This document shows, one piece after another, positions 51,761-61,011 of a stretch of 64,000 nucleotides of DNA. The position numbers and the translations under genes were made by a program. This DNA comes from Verrucomicrobiaceae bacterium UBA1938 (lineage in GTDB: Bacteria; Verrucomicrobiota; Verrucomicrobiia; Verrucomicrobiales; Verrucomicrobiaceae). Under the pieces are notes generated by a model that made no database searches, was not told where the DNA came from, and worked only from the letters and a program-made list of their open reading frames with translations. Every line of letters starts with the position of its first letter. Positions within the stretch are counted from its first letter, which is position 1. Location of the stretch: assembly GCA_002336895.1 (NCBI GenBank), contig DDFC01000029.1:1-64000 (forward strand), written 5' to 3'.

Positions 51761-52846
51761 ATGACACGACGAACTATTCTCACCTCCGCCGCCGCTTTTG
51801 CAGCCGCCCTGCCTTCATCGGCTGCTTTGCAGGGGAAGAAGATGGGCATTGTGATCCACTCGTATTGGAAGCGTTGGCAGGGGAAGTACTCGAACATCAA
51901 ATACCCGCCCTTTGAGCATGCGCTGGATGTGCTGGATCATGTGCGTGATCTTGGTGTCGGTTCGCTGCAGACCTTGGTAGGCGGGTGGACGGCTGAGTTT
52001 GCCGGGCAGGTGCGTGCCACCTGCGAGTCCTATACCATCAAACTGGAGGGCAGCATCACCCTGCCGAAGAATGAGAACGATGTGGCGCGTTTTGAGCAGG
52101 AGGTGCGCATCGCCAAGGAGGCCGGGGCGGTGATCTTCCGCGCCGCCACGGGCGGGCGGCGCTACGAGCTCTTTTCCTCGCTGGAGGAATTCAAGCACTG
52201 GAAGGAAGGCGCGTTCAAGTCCATGCAGCTGGCCGAGCCGGTGGCACGGCGGCAGAAAGTGAAGATCGGCATCGAGAATCACAAGGACTTCCACGCCGCC
52301 GAACTGGCGGAGATGCTGGGCCGCCTGAGCAGCCCGCACATGGGTGCTTGTGTCGATACCGGAAACAGCATCGCGCTGCTGGAGGATCCGATGACGGTGG
52401 TGGAAACACTGGCCCCCTTTGCGGTGACCACGCACATCAAAGACATGGCCGTGCAGGAGACGCCCACGGGCTTCCTTCTTTCCGAAGTGCCGCTGGGAGA
52501 GGGCATCCTGGATCTGCCGCGCATGTTTGCGCTGTTTGAGAAATACAATCCGCAGGTGAACTACCTGCTGGAGATGATCACTCGCGATCCGCTGGACATC
52601 CCCTGCCTCCAGCCAGCGTACTGGGCGACTTTTCCAGAAAAACCCGGCACTGAACTGGCCCGTACACTGACCATGGTGCGCGAGCGCAAAGCCGCCAAGC
52701 TGCCCAAGACCACGGGACTGCATCTGGAGGAGGCACTGGAGTTTGAAGAAACCAATATCGTCAAATGCCTGCGTCAGGCGGGGGAGAAGTATGGATTTAC
52801 GCCTTCGCTGAAAACGAAAGATGCGAAGAAGAAGGATGAGCATTGA
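51761..52846 (+). CDS. Secreted sugar phosphate isomerase/epimerase-like TIM-barrel protein
   Basis: A 361-residue protein with an N-terminal Tat-like export signal (TRRTILTSAAAFAAALPSSA), followed by an AP-endonuclease-2/xylose-isomerase-like TIM barrel. Metal-site segments appear as KIGIENHKDFHAAELAEML (Glu and His), MGACVDTGNSIALLEDP (Asp), VTTHIKDMAV (His) and the final YLLEMITRDPLD (Glu). Members isomerise or epimerise sugars; the exported form is widespread in Planctomycetota/Verrucomicrobiota. The substrate is unknown. It appears monocistronic. Confidence 0.88.
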   Translation: MTRRTILTSAAAFAAALPSSAALQGKKMGIVIHSYWKRWQGKYSNIKYPPFEHALDVLDHVRDLGVGSLQTLVGGWTAEFAGQVRATCESYTIKLEGSITLPKNENDVARFEQEVRIAKEAGAVIFRAATGGRRYELFSSLEEFKHWKEGAFKSMQLAEPVARRQKVKIGIENHKDFHAAELAEMLGRLSSPHMGACVDTGNSIALLEDPMTVVETLAPFAVTTHIKDMAVQETPTGFLLSEVPLGEGILDLPRMFALFEKYNPQVNYLLEMITRDPLDIPCLQPAYWATFPEKPGTELARTLTMVRERKAAKLPKTTGLHLEEALEFEETNIVKCLRQAGEKYGFTPSLKTKDAKKKDEH

Positions 52847-52867
52847 GGGGGCGATCAGGGAGTGGGC

Positions 52868-52923
52868 TGGGTTTGGCGTCCAGATCACGCCGATGCTTCC
52901 ACGCATTCTTCGCCAAACCGCCC
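52868..52923. repeat. Inverted repeat upstream of recQ
   Basis: ggtttggcg near 52870 is repeated inverted as cgccaaacc near 52913, about 30 bases apart, in the 259-base gap between the epimerase gene and recQ. Function unknown; it could be a weak terminator or regulatory site. Confidence 0.4.
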
Positions 52924-53105
52924 GGCTGCGAGGGAGCTTGTACGCCGTGGTGATTGCAGCGCGCTGATGGACGGGCGGGCTGTCGCCACACCCATCCTAA
53001 GCCCCAGCACCCGCGTTGCGCCTGAAGCAGCTTGGGCAATAAGTTCCTTTGATATTTTTGCGTCTTCTTGCGGCCATTCCTCATCGCATCCAAGATGCGC
53101 GGTCC

Positions 53106-55262
53106 GTGTCCGACCTTCTTCCCACTGCAGACTCCACACCCATTCATGACGCCAAGATGGCGTTGCAGAAGTACTTTGGCTTCCGCGAGTTTCTGGACGG
53201 GCAGGAGACGGTGATGGCCAGCATCCTGAGCGGACGGGACACCATGGTCATCATGCCCACCGGCGGCGGCAAATCGCTTTGCTACCAGCTTCCCGCGATG
53301 GTGATGGATGGCGTCACGGTGGTGGTGAGTCCGCTCATCGCGCTCATGAAGGACCAGGTGGATGCACTGGAGCGGCGCGGCATTCCCGCCACTCTAATCA
53401 ACAGCTCGCTCTCGCTGGGCGAGCAGCAGGAACGCATCCAGGCGCTGCAGCGCGGAGAATACAAGCTCGTGTATGTGGCGCCGGAGCGTTTCCGCAGCCG
53501 CACGTTTACCAATGCGCTGCGGCAGGTGCAGATCGCGCTGTTTGCCGTGGATGAGGCGCACTGCCTTTCGCAGTGGGGGCATGATTTCCGCCCCGACTAC
53601 ATGCGTCTGGGAGAGGCGCTGGCGCAGCTGGACCGCCCGCAGGTCGTGGCCCTCACCGCCACGGCCACGCCGGAAGTGCGGAGCGACATTCTGAACACGC
53701 TCGCTCTGCGCGATCCGTTTGTGACCATCCGCGGGTTTGAGCGGCCAAATCTCAGCCTGAACATCATCCACACCAAATCGAACGCGGACAAGTACGAGCG
53801 GCTGCAGAAGCTGATCGCGCAGTTCAAGACGGGCATCGTTTATTGCTCCACCCGCAAGCGTGTCGAAGAAGTGGGCGAAGAGCTGCGCTCGTGGAAGCTC
53901 AAGGTGATCGAATATCACGGCGGACTGGATGACAAGGAGCGCGAGTCGCGGCAGACCAAGTTCATCACCAAAAAAGCGGATGTGGCCGTGGCCACCAACG
54001 CCTTCGGCATGGGCATCGACCGCTCGGACGTGCGCTTTGTGGCCCACTTTGATGTGCCCGGCAGTGTAGAGGCCTACTACCAGGAGGCGGGCCGCGCCGG
54101 ACGTGATGGCGAACCCTCGCAGTGCGATCTGTTTTTTAACTTCGCCGACACCCGCACGCAGGAGTTTTTCATTGATGGAAACAACCCCGGTGTGGACGTC
54201 ATCCGCAGCGTGTACCAGACGCTGCTGAATGCGGCGGATGCCAGCCATGAAGTGCAGGCATCCATCGATGACATCACCGAGCGTTCAGGGGCCAAGAACA
54301 GCATGGCGATAGGATCGGCGCTCATCCATCTGGCGCGCAGCGGCTACATCGAGCGTTTTGACATTCCCGGCAAACGCATACGCGGCACACGGCTGCTTCA
54401 GCCGAACACACTGACGCGGGACCTGGAGTTTGACGTGGATGCGCTGCGCGAGAAAGACCGCCGCGACCGCTCCAAGCTGAAGGCGATGATCGACCTCTGC
54501 TACGATGACAAAGCCTGCCGTCAGGAGCAGATTCTGCGCTACTTTGGCGAGACCGAGAGCACGCCATGCGGCACCTGCGACGTGTGCCGTGCCGAGGGCG
54601 TGCAGCCGCCGCGAGAGGGCACCGCAGAAGAGGTGATCCTGCTGCGTCAGGCACTCAGCGGCATTGCCCGCATGTCCACCAAGCTGACCGACGGCAGCTG
54701 GGAGGGGCGTTTTGGCAAAGGGCGCATCATTCAGATGCTCGTGGGCAGCAAGTCCAAGGAGATCGTGGACGCAGGGCATGACCAGCTCACGACCTACGGC
54801 CTGCTCAAGCACATCGGCACGCAGGCGCTGCACCCGCTGTTTGCCGAGCTGGAAAAGCTCGGGCTCATCGAGACCAGCACAGGCGAGTATCCCAAGGTCA
54901 CACTGACCTCACGCGGCGCGGAGGTGATGAGGAAGGGGCTGAATGTGCGGATGCGCTGGCCTTCGCTGCATGCGCCTGTGTCCAGCAAACCCAAGGGCAA
55001 GACGGCGATGAATGAGGAGCTGGCCGCGCGCGAGCTGGGCTTTGATGATGCACTGTTTGAAAAGCTCAAGCGCCACCGCACTGCCGTGGCGGAGGCCGAG
55101 GGCGTGCCGCCCTACCTCATCTTCAGCAACCAGACGCTGGAATTCATGACACGCCTAAAGCCCAAGACGACTGACGCAGGACTGAAAATCCGTGGTGTGG
55201 GAGAGAAGAAGGCGAAGGAGTACCTGCCGGAGTTTATCCAGATCATCAAGAAGCACGGCTAA
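53106..55262 (+). CDS. recQ: ATP-dependent DNA helicase RecQ
   Basis: A 3'-to-5' superfamily 2 helicase for recombinational repair, about 718 residues. The N-terminal helicase domain has the Q motif (FGFREFLDGQETVM), Walker A MPTGGGKSLCYQLPA, DEAH in FAVDEAHCLSQWGHDFRP, SAT-like LTATATPEV and the family loop YYQEAGRAGRDG. Zinc-binding Cys residues lie in LCYDDKACRQEQILRYF and CGTCDVC. The RQC winged helix and a C-terminal HRDC domain (LIFSNQTLEFMTRLKPKT) complete the standard architecture. The start is ambiguous: GTG 53106 gives the usual short leader, ATG 53157 begins at MALQKYFGF, and TTG 53049 is longer. Confidence 0.95.
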   Translation: MSDLLPTADSTPIHDAKMALQKYFGFREFLDGQETVMASILSGRDTMVIMPTGGGKSLCYQLPAMVMDGVTVVVSPLIALMKDQVDALERRGIPATLINSSLSLGEQQERIQALQRGEYKLVYVAPERFRSRTFTNALRQVQIALFAVDEAHCLSQWGHDFRPDYMRLGEALAQLDRPQVVALTATATPEVRSDILNTLALRDPFVTIRGFERPNLSLNIIHTKSNADKYERLQKLIAQFKTGIVYCSTRKRVEEVGEELRSWKLKVIEYHGGLDDKERESRQTKFITKKADVAVATNAFGMGIDRSDVRFVAHFDVPGSVEAYYQEAGRAGRDGEPSQCDLFFNFADTRTQEFFIDGNNPGVDVIRSVYQTLLNAADASHEVQASIDDITERSGAKNSMAIGSALIHLARSGYIERFDIPGKRIRGTRLLQPNTLTRDLEFDVDALREKDRRDRSKLKAMIDLCYDDKACRQEQILRYFGETESTPCGTCDVCRAEGVQPPREGTAEEVILLRQALSGIARMSTKLTDGSWEGRFGKGRIIQMLVGSKSKEIVDAGHDQLTTYGLLKHIGTQALHPLFAELEKLGLIETSTGEYPKVTLTSRGAEVMRKGLNVRMRWPSLHAPVSSKPKGKTAMNEELAARELGFDDALFEKLKRHRTAVAEAEGVPPYLIFSNQTLEFMTRLKPKTTDAGLKIRGVGEKKAKEYLPEFIQIIKKHG

Positions 55263-55270
55263 GCTCCAGC

Positions 55271-55720
55271 TCAGTAGCGCGACACCGGGCGTTTCACGAT
55301 CTGCGCCCGGCGGATGATGTCGGAAGGATGCTCCGGCGTGCCGCGATCCATGAGGTTTTCGAGGCTCTGCGAGGCATCGAGGATGGAACGCACCTGCCCA
55401 CCGATAGAAGGGGCGGGATTGAGATAGTCCTCAAAGCCTGCCACCGCTTTATAGACGACAGACATCTCGACCACGAAGAGATCATCCAGTCGGTAATACT
55501 CACTGCCCGTCAGCAGCCCGGAGCCGGGCCTGCCTGTGGGGGTAGCCGGTGAGGCTGGGTGGAGAGTTTTGTAAAGACGCGCGCGGCTGACAGGAAATTC
55601 GAGACTGTGCAGGCGGCGCTCGTAAAACTGGCGGCGGCCGTATTCGTCACGCGGCGGTGTGTTGCAGCCGGCGGCGGTGAAGAGAAGCAGGAAGAGCAGG
55701 AGGGCACGCCGGAGATTCAT
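55271..55720 (-). CDS. Putative lipoprotein of a Pel-like gene set
   Basis: A 149-residue lipoprotein: signal peptide LRRALLLFLLLFTAAGC with a lipobox ending at Cys19. The mature part (RRQFYERRLHSLEFPVSRAR, YYRLDDLFVVEMSVVYKAVA) has no family I recognise. It is the last gene of a minus-strand set with the TPR and PelA-like genes (43 bases after the TPR gene stop). In classic pel operons an outer-membrane lipoprotein, PelC, accompanies PelA and PelB, but I see no convincing PelC similarity. It ends 8 bases from convergent recQ. Confidence 0.68.
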   Translation of the reverse strand: MNLRRALLLFLLLFTAAGCNTPPRDEYGRRQFYERRLHSLEFPVSRARLYKTLHPASPATPTGRPGSGLLTGSEYYRLDDLFVVEMSVVYKAVAGFEDYLNPAPSIGGQVRSILDASQSLENLMDRGTPEHPSDIIRRAQIVKRPVSRY

Positions 55721-55763
55721 GAGCCAAACGTGCCCGAGCCGAGCAACGAATCAACAGTGCTCT

Positions 55764-57452
55764 TCACTTTGCCTTGGCGGCCGTGCTGAACTGCGAGGCC
55801 TCGCCGGTTTCCATTCTGGCTGTGAGGCTGCGATGGAATTCGGTGCCTGCCGGCAGTTTGGCCAGGGCTTCGCTCTGCGCTGTTTCGACAGCCAGTGCGT
55901 CTGCGTGCTGCAGGCTGGTGGTGGCGAGCGAGACGACGTCACTGACCGTGGGGCTGGGAGTGGTGCTGATGATGAGCTGCTGCGCACGGTGCGCAGCAGG
56001 CACATCGTCCAGCTGGATGGCCAGAGAAACGATGCGGCGCAGCGTGGCCTCGTCCCGCTGGGACTCCGGAATGGACTGCAGCGTGCGCATGGCCTGAGGA
56101 TACTGGGCGCTGGCGATCTGGAGCCGTGACAGATGCTGCCTGGCGGGCACGTCATCAGGGAAGCGCTTGAGCAGCCCCTCCCACAGCACGGCGGCGGAGG
56201 CTTCTCCGTGCTGCATGATGTCGATCTGCGTGAGCAGGTGCCAGGCTGCGCGGTCGTCTGGAGAAGATTCGAGATGGGGAGCCAGCACAGCACGTGCTGC
56301 AGCAGGGGCACCTCCGTCTGCCAGCGCCTGCGCCAGCTGGATGGCGCTGAAGCGAGGCTGCAGACTGGCGAGCACGCTGGAGAGTTCGCTATCGCGTCTC
56401 ATCTGCGTGGCGAGTGTGTGCAGGCGGGCCAGGACACGGGTCTCGCCCAAGGCGGCAAGGCGGAAAAACAGATCGCAGGCGATGCTGCTTTGATGGTTGA
56501 GATCGGCGATGCTGGCGCCTTCGTTCAGCCAGCGGCGGTAATCTGGAGCAACCTCTTTGTCAGCGGCCAGATCCGGCACCGTGCGCTGATGATCGGCATA
56601 GGTGCGCAGCTGAAACTCGATCCACGGCAGGAGCTCGACGGATTCACCGGCAGCGCGTGTGGCCAGCAGGGCGCGCTCCAGCAGGCGTGGCGGCAGGCCG
56701 GCGGAGGGCTTGAGAGCACGCAGGGCATCGAGGGAAATGCGGCTGGCCTCGGCATAGCGGGAGCCTTCCAGCAGGAGGGAGAGCTGCAGGTCCAGCGCTT
56801 CTTCACGCTGGGTTGCATTCAGTCGGGACTTTGCCTCGCCTAGCCATTCATTCACCACACGCAGGGCGGCGGCCGGGCGGCGTGCGGCGCGTGCCGCCGC
56901 GGTGAGGCTCAGCACGTTCTGCCATGTGGCCGAGGGAAACTCGCACACGCGCTCGTGAATGGAGATGGCCAGGCTGTGTTCGTTGCTCCCCAGAGCCTGG
57001 GCGGCGATCAGCTCCAGCGCGGCGATTTTGTCTGCCTCCTCCATCCTGTCCCCCGCTGCGCTGACAAACATGCGGCTGTCTTCGAGGAGGGGTGCGTCTG
57101 GCTGCTGGATCTCGGCAAAGATCAGCGCGGTATTCAGCGGGCTGGGTGTCTGCAGCGGTCCGTGCTGCACCGTGAGCTGGCGCACGCGCTGCTCGGGCAT
57201 CATTTTCATCCAGCTCTGCAGAGCTTTGAGCTCCGCATCCGGCAGCAGGCCCAGCTGCATGGCCGCTGTCATCTGCAGGTGTTTTGGAGCACGTGCCAGC
57301 CTGGGGGCCAGTTGGGTGCGGGTGGCTTCGAGAGAGGCGTCCACCGTGGCGTCAGGGATCTTGTCATTCGCATGCAGGCGCCAGCCCCATGCCACGGCGA
57401 GCATGGAGTAGGAAAAGACTAGCAGCAGTGCCTGGCGGGCGGAGCGTGACAT
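55764..57452 (-). CDS. Membrane-anchored TPR-like protein (PelB-like scaffold)
   Basis: A 562-residue protein with one N-terminal membrane segment (ALLLVFSYSMLAVAWGWRLH) and a helical, Ala/Leu-rich periplasmic body of degenerate tetratricopeptide repeats, clearest at LAPHLESSPDDRAAWHLLTQ, LWEGLLKRFPDDVPARQHLS and RLQIASAQYPQAMRTLQSIP. P. aeruginosa PelB likewise starts with a membrane helix and TPRs but continues into a beta-barrel, which is missing here. It lies 31 bases behind the PelA-like gene and may hold that protein or polysaccharide in the periplasm; the role is inferred from context. ATG 57452 is the start; upstream codons overlap the PelA-like gene. Confidence 0.72.
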   Translation of the reverse strand: MSRSARQALLLVFSYSMLAVAWGWRLHANDKIPDATVDASLEATRTQLAPRLARAPKHLQMTAAMQLGLLPDAELKALQSWMKMMPEQRVRQLTVQHGPLQTPSPLNTALIFAEIQQPDAPLLEDSRMFVSAAGDRMEEADKIAALELIAAQALGSNEHSLAISIHERVCEFPSATWQNVLSLTAAARAARRPAAALRVVNEWLGEAKSRLNATQREEALDLQLSLLLEGSRYAEASRISLDALRALKPSAGLPPRLLERALLATRAAGESVELLPWIEFQLRTYADHQRTVPDLAADKEVAPDYRRWLNEGASIADLNHQSSIACDLFFRLAALGETRVLARLHTLATQMRRDSELSSVLASLQPRFSAIQLAQALADGGAPAAARAVLAPHLESSPDDRAAWHLLTQIDIMQHGEASAAVLWEGLLKRFPDDVPARQHLSRLQIASAQYPQAMRTLQSIPESQRDEATLRRIVSLAIQLDDVPAAHRAQQLIISTTPSPTVSDVVSLATTSLQHADALAVETAQSEALAKLPAGTEFHRSLTARMETGEASQFSTAAKAK

Positions 57453-57483
57453 GTGGAGACGGCAGGAGAGAGGGAGGAAAAGA

Positions 57484-60177
57484 TCAGCGCATCGCGGCAT
57501 GCGTGGCCGGAGGCAGGGACTGGAGGGAGACGGTGGCGCGGCAGGTGAGATCCAGACGGACCACGCCCTGGGCATCGGCATGCGCGGTGTAGGGGCGGCC
57601 GTTTTCCAAATAAGCGCACTGGCCGCGCGGCTCGAAGCCGGAGAACACGATCTCCACCGGGCGCAGATCGCACACCTGGAAGGTGGTGCGGCGGGAGGCC
57701 AGCTCCAGAAATTCCACCTGAGTGCTGGATTCGGTGAGACGCAGATGCTGCACCGGCGCGCTGCGGGTCAGCACGAGGTCGGTGCGCTGCCTGCCCATGG
57801 TGTGGATGTAAAGCTGCCCGGCATGAACATTGTAGCCGGAGACACCCTGGCAGCGCGCCATGTCAGGCACGCCGGCAGTGGCAGGCATGCGCAGAGTGCG
57901 GCACTGGCCGCCGTTCAGGATGATCCAGCGGTCTGCTCCGGCGCGCAGCACACGGGTATGGCGGGCGTCGCGCACGCTCGCGGCATAGGTGGCGGCGGTG
58001 ATGGCGTGCAGAGGCTCGCTGGCGCAGGCGTCAAAGGCTTTGCCTAGAGCGGCCACGCCCGCCTCCGTGCGTGCATCGGCAAAGCTGAAGCGGAGCGCGG
58101 CTGGCTCCAGGCGTGCAGCCACATCCTGGTGCACGGTGGTGTCAGCGACGGTGCCTGCCTGCAGGTTTTCGATGCCCATGCTGCGGCAGTACTCCAGTGC
58201 CTCCGTGCTGGGGGCGGCTTTGGCAGGCCAGAGCATGAGGCTGACGGATTTTCCAAGCGGCAGCAGGCGGCGGTGGATGTAGCTCATGGAGCCCGCGATC
58301 TCGCGTGGCAGGTCGTGGCGCGTGGTCTGGGCCCGCTCATTCAGCTGGCTGCTGATGTCCATGCCTGCGCTCCAGGCGGCGGGGCGGGAGAGGGAGTTTG
58401 ACGCGGCCTGCACCTGCGGCATCTCAAAGAGGCTGCGTGCCACATGCTCCAGCCGGGTGGCTTCTGTGGCCTGCTGGCCGGGCAGCCAGGCGCGCGTCTC
58501 GGCTTCACATACGGAGACCGTCACTGGCAGCAGGTAGCGGTTGAGGATCTGGTCGCGCAGCACCTCAGAGCAGAGCGGGAAACCGGGCAGCGTGCTTGGG
58601 GTGGAGAAGCCGGTGCCGTCGATGTGGCTGTAAAAAACCCGGCGGCCTTCGCGGGTGGTGGTGTCTGGCACGGGGCCGCTCTGGGCAGGCTCCATCCAGC
58701 GGGCGAGAAAAGCCGGGAGATTGAACTGAGTCGGTGCAGCGGCTGCCGCGGGCTCAATCCATGCAGCGCCCCAACTGGCGAGGAAGGCCTGGTCAAAGCG
58801 ATGCTCAGAGCCCATGGCGTCCTGTCCGCTCTGGGTGATCACCAAGTGGGCGTCTGCCGGAGCGGTGAGATCGAGGAAGCCAAGCGCACGCGGAGCGATT
58901 TTGCGATTGGAGCTCAGCAGGCTGACATCCATCACCGTGACCTGCGTCTTGATCAGTCGTGGCGCAGATTTGGCGCTGCCGCCGAGGCCCAGATGCTGAC
59001 GGGCCATCTGCAGGGCAGCGCTGTCCGTCCAAGGCATGCCGGTCAGCAGCAGTGGGATTTTGCGTGCCTGCAGGGAGGGCAGCCAGGAGGCCAGCGTGCG
59101 CTGCTGCTCGGCGCTGAGGATCAGGCTGGAGTCGAGGATAACAGCCGCAAAGTCGTGATCTGCAGGCAGGAAGTCCGCGCCGCTGGCGGTGCGGTATTTG
59201 AGTTCGCAGCCCAGCCATTCCAAGGATTGGCCCAGCACGCGTGCCGTGGTGGTGGTGGCTGCGGCGGCCGGTTTTTCGCCCACATGCTTTTCATCCCAGC
59301 CATGCAGCACGAGCACACGGCGGGAGGATTCCTCCAGCGGGCCAAGGTTTACCCCGCTGAGCGCGGGGGTGGTGATGAATGGCAGCACGCCCGCGCTGGT
59401 CAGGCGCTGGGCGGTCTCGCGGCAGGCGCTGCGGTCATCGGCAGCGGCGTAGTCCACGCCAAAGACGCGCATGCCCTGCATCTGCACCGTGCGGATGCTG
59501 CGCAGCAGGCGCTGGGTTTCAGCCAGCGGCACCCACTCCATGGCACCGTCTTTGCCTTCACGGGTGAAAACTCCCAGAGCCAGAAAACCCTTTGCCACGT
59601 GCACGGCCTCGATGCCGTGGCCCATGCGCAGATCCAGCAGGAGAGGCTTGTCATGATAGCGCTGGCGCAGCGCGGAGGCTAGAGAGAGCACGGCATTGCG
59701 TGCGGCCGGAGTGGCGGACTCACCGCCCAGGCTGAGGACGAAACCATCAAAGCCCTTCTGCGCGGCAGGATCGGCCATGGATTCGATCGCCCATGAGACC
59801 CAGCGTTCATCCGCGAGGTCGATGCTCCTGAACTGCGCTTTTCCGTCCACCGGCTTGGAGGCCATCTTGCGGGTCGCGCTCAGCATCGCGGCTTTGGACC
59901 CCGTGCTGAAGTGCGCTACATCCAGCAGTGCGTAAAAGTGATTTCCCAGCTCATGGCCGGGCTCCATTTCCACCTCGGCCTGCGGATTCAAAATGCAGAG
60001 GTCAAAGGCGGCCAGAGAGCGTGCATCCGGACGCGCAGACAGATCCACAAACAGGCTGCGGTACGCGGGCAGGTCTGCCGCCATTCCCGTCAGGCCCAGA
60101 AGACACAGTGCGCCGAGCTTTGAAAGCAGGCCCGGGGCGAGGCGCGTGTGCCGTATGGAGGGAGAGGCAGAGTGCAT
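57484..60177 (-). CDS. PelA-like protein with degenerate hydrolase and deacetylase domains
   Basis: An 897-residue secreted protein (signal peptide in LGALCLLGLTGMAA) that follows the PelA architecture. The N-terminal TIM barrel shows PelA-like landmarks (FDLCILNP, GFDGFVLS, MRVFGVDYA, GVLPFITTPALSGVNLG), then a Rossmann-like middle (RRVLVLHGWDE) and a C-terminal NodB-like deacetylase part from about 530 (SHIDGTGFSTPS, LLPVTVSVCEAET). In Pel systems PelA deacetylates and cleaves Pel polysaccharide. Here the expected HIDGDG reads HIDGTG, the HTxSH metal pair reads NSLSR, and the acidic residues after GF-GFFLD are absent. It may be a binding scaffold. Start is ATG 60177; TTG 60231 is less likely. 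Confidence 0.7.
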   Translation of the reverse strand: MHSASPSIRHTRLAPGLLSKLGALCLLGLTGMAADLPAYRSLFVDLSARPDARSLAAFDLCILNPQAEVEMEPGHELGNHFYALLDVAHFSTGSKAAMLSATRKMASKPVDGKAQFRSIDLADERWVSWAIESMADPAAQKGFDGFVLSLGGESATPAARNAVLSLASALRQRYHDKPLLLDLRMGHGIEAVHVAKGFLALGVFTREGKDGAMEWVPLAETQRLLRSIRTVQMQGMRVFGVDYAAADDRSACRETAQRLTSAGVLPFITTPALSGVNLGPLEESSRRVLVLHGWDEKHVGEKPAAAATTTTARVLGQSLEWLGCELKYRTASGADFLPADHDFAAVILDSSLILSAEQQRTLASWLPSLQARKIPLLLTGMPWTDSAALQMARQHLGLGGSAKSAPRLIKTQVTVMDVSLLSSNRKIAPRALGFLDLTAPADAHLVITQSGQDAMGSEHRFDQAFLASWGAAWIEPAAAAAPTQFNLPAFLARWMEPAQSGPVPDTTTREGRRVFYSHIDGTGFSTPSTLPGFPLCSEVLRDQILNRYLLPVTVSVCEAETRAWLPGQQATEATRLEHVARSLFEMPQVQAASNSLSRPAAWSAGMDISSQLNERAQTTRHDLPREIAGSMSYIHRRLLPLGKSVSLMLWPAKAAPSTEALEYCRSMGIENLQAGTVADTTVHQDVAARLEPAALRFSFADARTEAGVAALGKAFDACASEPLHAITAATYAASVRDARHTRVLRAGADRWIILNGGQCRTLRMPATAGVPDMARCQGVSGYNVHAGQLYIHTMGRQRTDLVLTRSAPVQHLRLTESSTQVEFLELASRRTTFQVCDLRPVEIVFSGFEPRGQCAYLENGRPYTAHADAQGVVRLDLTCRATVSLQSLPPATHAAMR

Positions 60178-60308
60178 GACAGGGTGCGTTTGGCTTTCAA
60201 AACTGCGAACACTGTCACGATAGAGTTTCAATAATTAGAAGCAATCCCCGAGGCGCTGGCTTACAAACAACTTACCGGCCTCACACAATCCAAAAATCAG
60301 TCGCCAAA

Positions 60309-60704
60309 ATGGCTGTCGTGGGAATCATGACAAGCGTCATGGCCACCTCTCCCATCCGCACTTTCGACGAAGGCATTTTGATCGACCAACCGTGGGGAAA
60401 ACTCACCTGGCTGGCCTCCCGTGAAATGGGAAACTCCACCGCCATGACCTTCGGGCATGTGATCATCCCGGCGGACCAGACCAACCCACGCCACCGCCAC
60501 CCGAACTGCGACGAAATCCTGCACCTGCTGCGGGGCAGGCTGGAGCACAGCCTGGGGGATCAAAAATTCACCCTCAATCCCGGCGACACCATCTCCATCC
60601 CCGCCGGCCAGTGGCACAACGCCCGCGCCCTCGATGGCGTGGATGCGGAGATGGTCATCTGCTTTTCTTCGGCGGACCGGGAGACGGAGTTTGAGACAGC
60701 GTGA
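60309..60704 (+). CDS. Cupin-domain protein
   Basis: A 131-residue single-domain cupin. Motif 1 reads PRHRHPNCDEILHLLRG, with two His and a Glu as metal ligands. Motif 2 is PGDTISIPAGQWHNA, with the fourth His. The first 30 residues precede the barrel. Such small cupins bind a metal and may act as dioxygenase, isomerase or sugar-binding proteins; no specific activity can be assigned. ATG 60309 gives the full N-terminus; ATG 60339 is possible. It ends 18 bases from the end of the convergent vapD remnant. Confidence 0.85.
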   Translation: MAVVGIMTSVMATSPIRTFDEGILIDQPWGKLTWLASREMGNSTAMTFGHVIIPADQTNPRHRHPNCDEILHLLRGRLEHSLGDQKFTLNPGDTISIPAGQWHNARALDGVDAEMVICFSSADRETEFETA

Positions 60705-60721
60705 GTTTGATCTCGGCGCAG

Positions 60722-61009
60722 TCAGGGAGTGGAGCCTTTGATAATCGGAGTGAAGTCGCTCCAGTTCTCAATGCGGAACCCCCGGATATCCCGCACGACT
60801 TTGGCGAACCACGGCAGAGCCTTGAGTGCCAAAAGAGCGGCAAACAGATTCGCCATATCATCCTTTTCGGTCACGTAAACACTGCCCTATACCCGGTCGA
60901 AGGAGTACTTTTTCAGTGTGACGCCGATGTCGGTGTAGGCAGCCGTCGCGCCACGTGGATGGTGCTGAACAGCGTCGGCCACTACAAGGTCAAAAGCGAT
61001 GGCAAACAT
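60722..61009 (-). pseudogene. vapD: vapD toxin gene interrupted by an in-frame amber codon
   Basis: Reading the minus strand from ATG 61009 gives 40 residues starting MFAIAFDLVVAD and ending YSFDRV, then TAG (60889-60887), then 54 more codons in the same frame with no other stop (GSVYVTEKDDMANLFAALLA, KALPWFAKVVRDIRGFRIEN, WSDFTPIIKG) to TGA at 60722-60724. Together these reconstruct a full 95-residue VapD ribonuclease toxin, in which family members usually have Gln at this place (RVQGSVY); CAG to TAG is one base change. No frameshift or other damage is visible. The antitoxin-like gene ends 2 bases before the ATG. It may be a recent pseudogene, a suppressed codon or a sequencing error. Confidence 0.88.
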
Positions 61010-61011
61010 GA

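Noticed and set aside
60841..60900. UAG as a programmed pyrrolysine or other recoding site in vapD
   Set aside because: There is no supporting element in the window and the family residue is Gln, reachable by one base change; treated as nonsense mutation or read error, with read-through left as a testable option.
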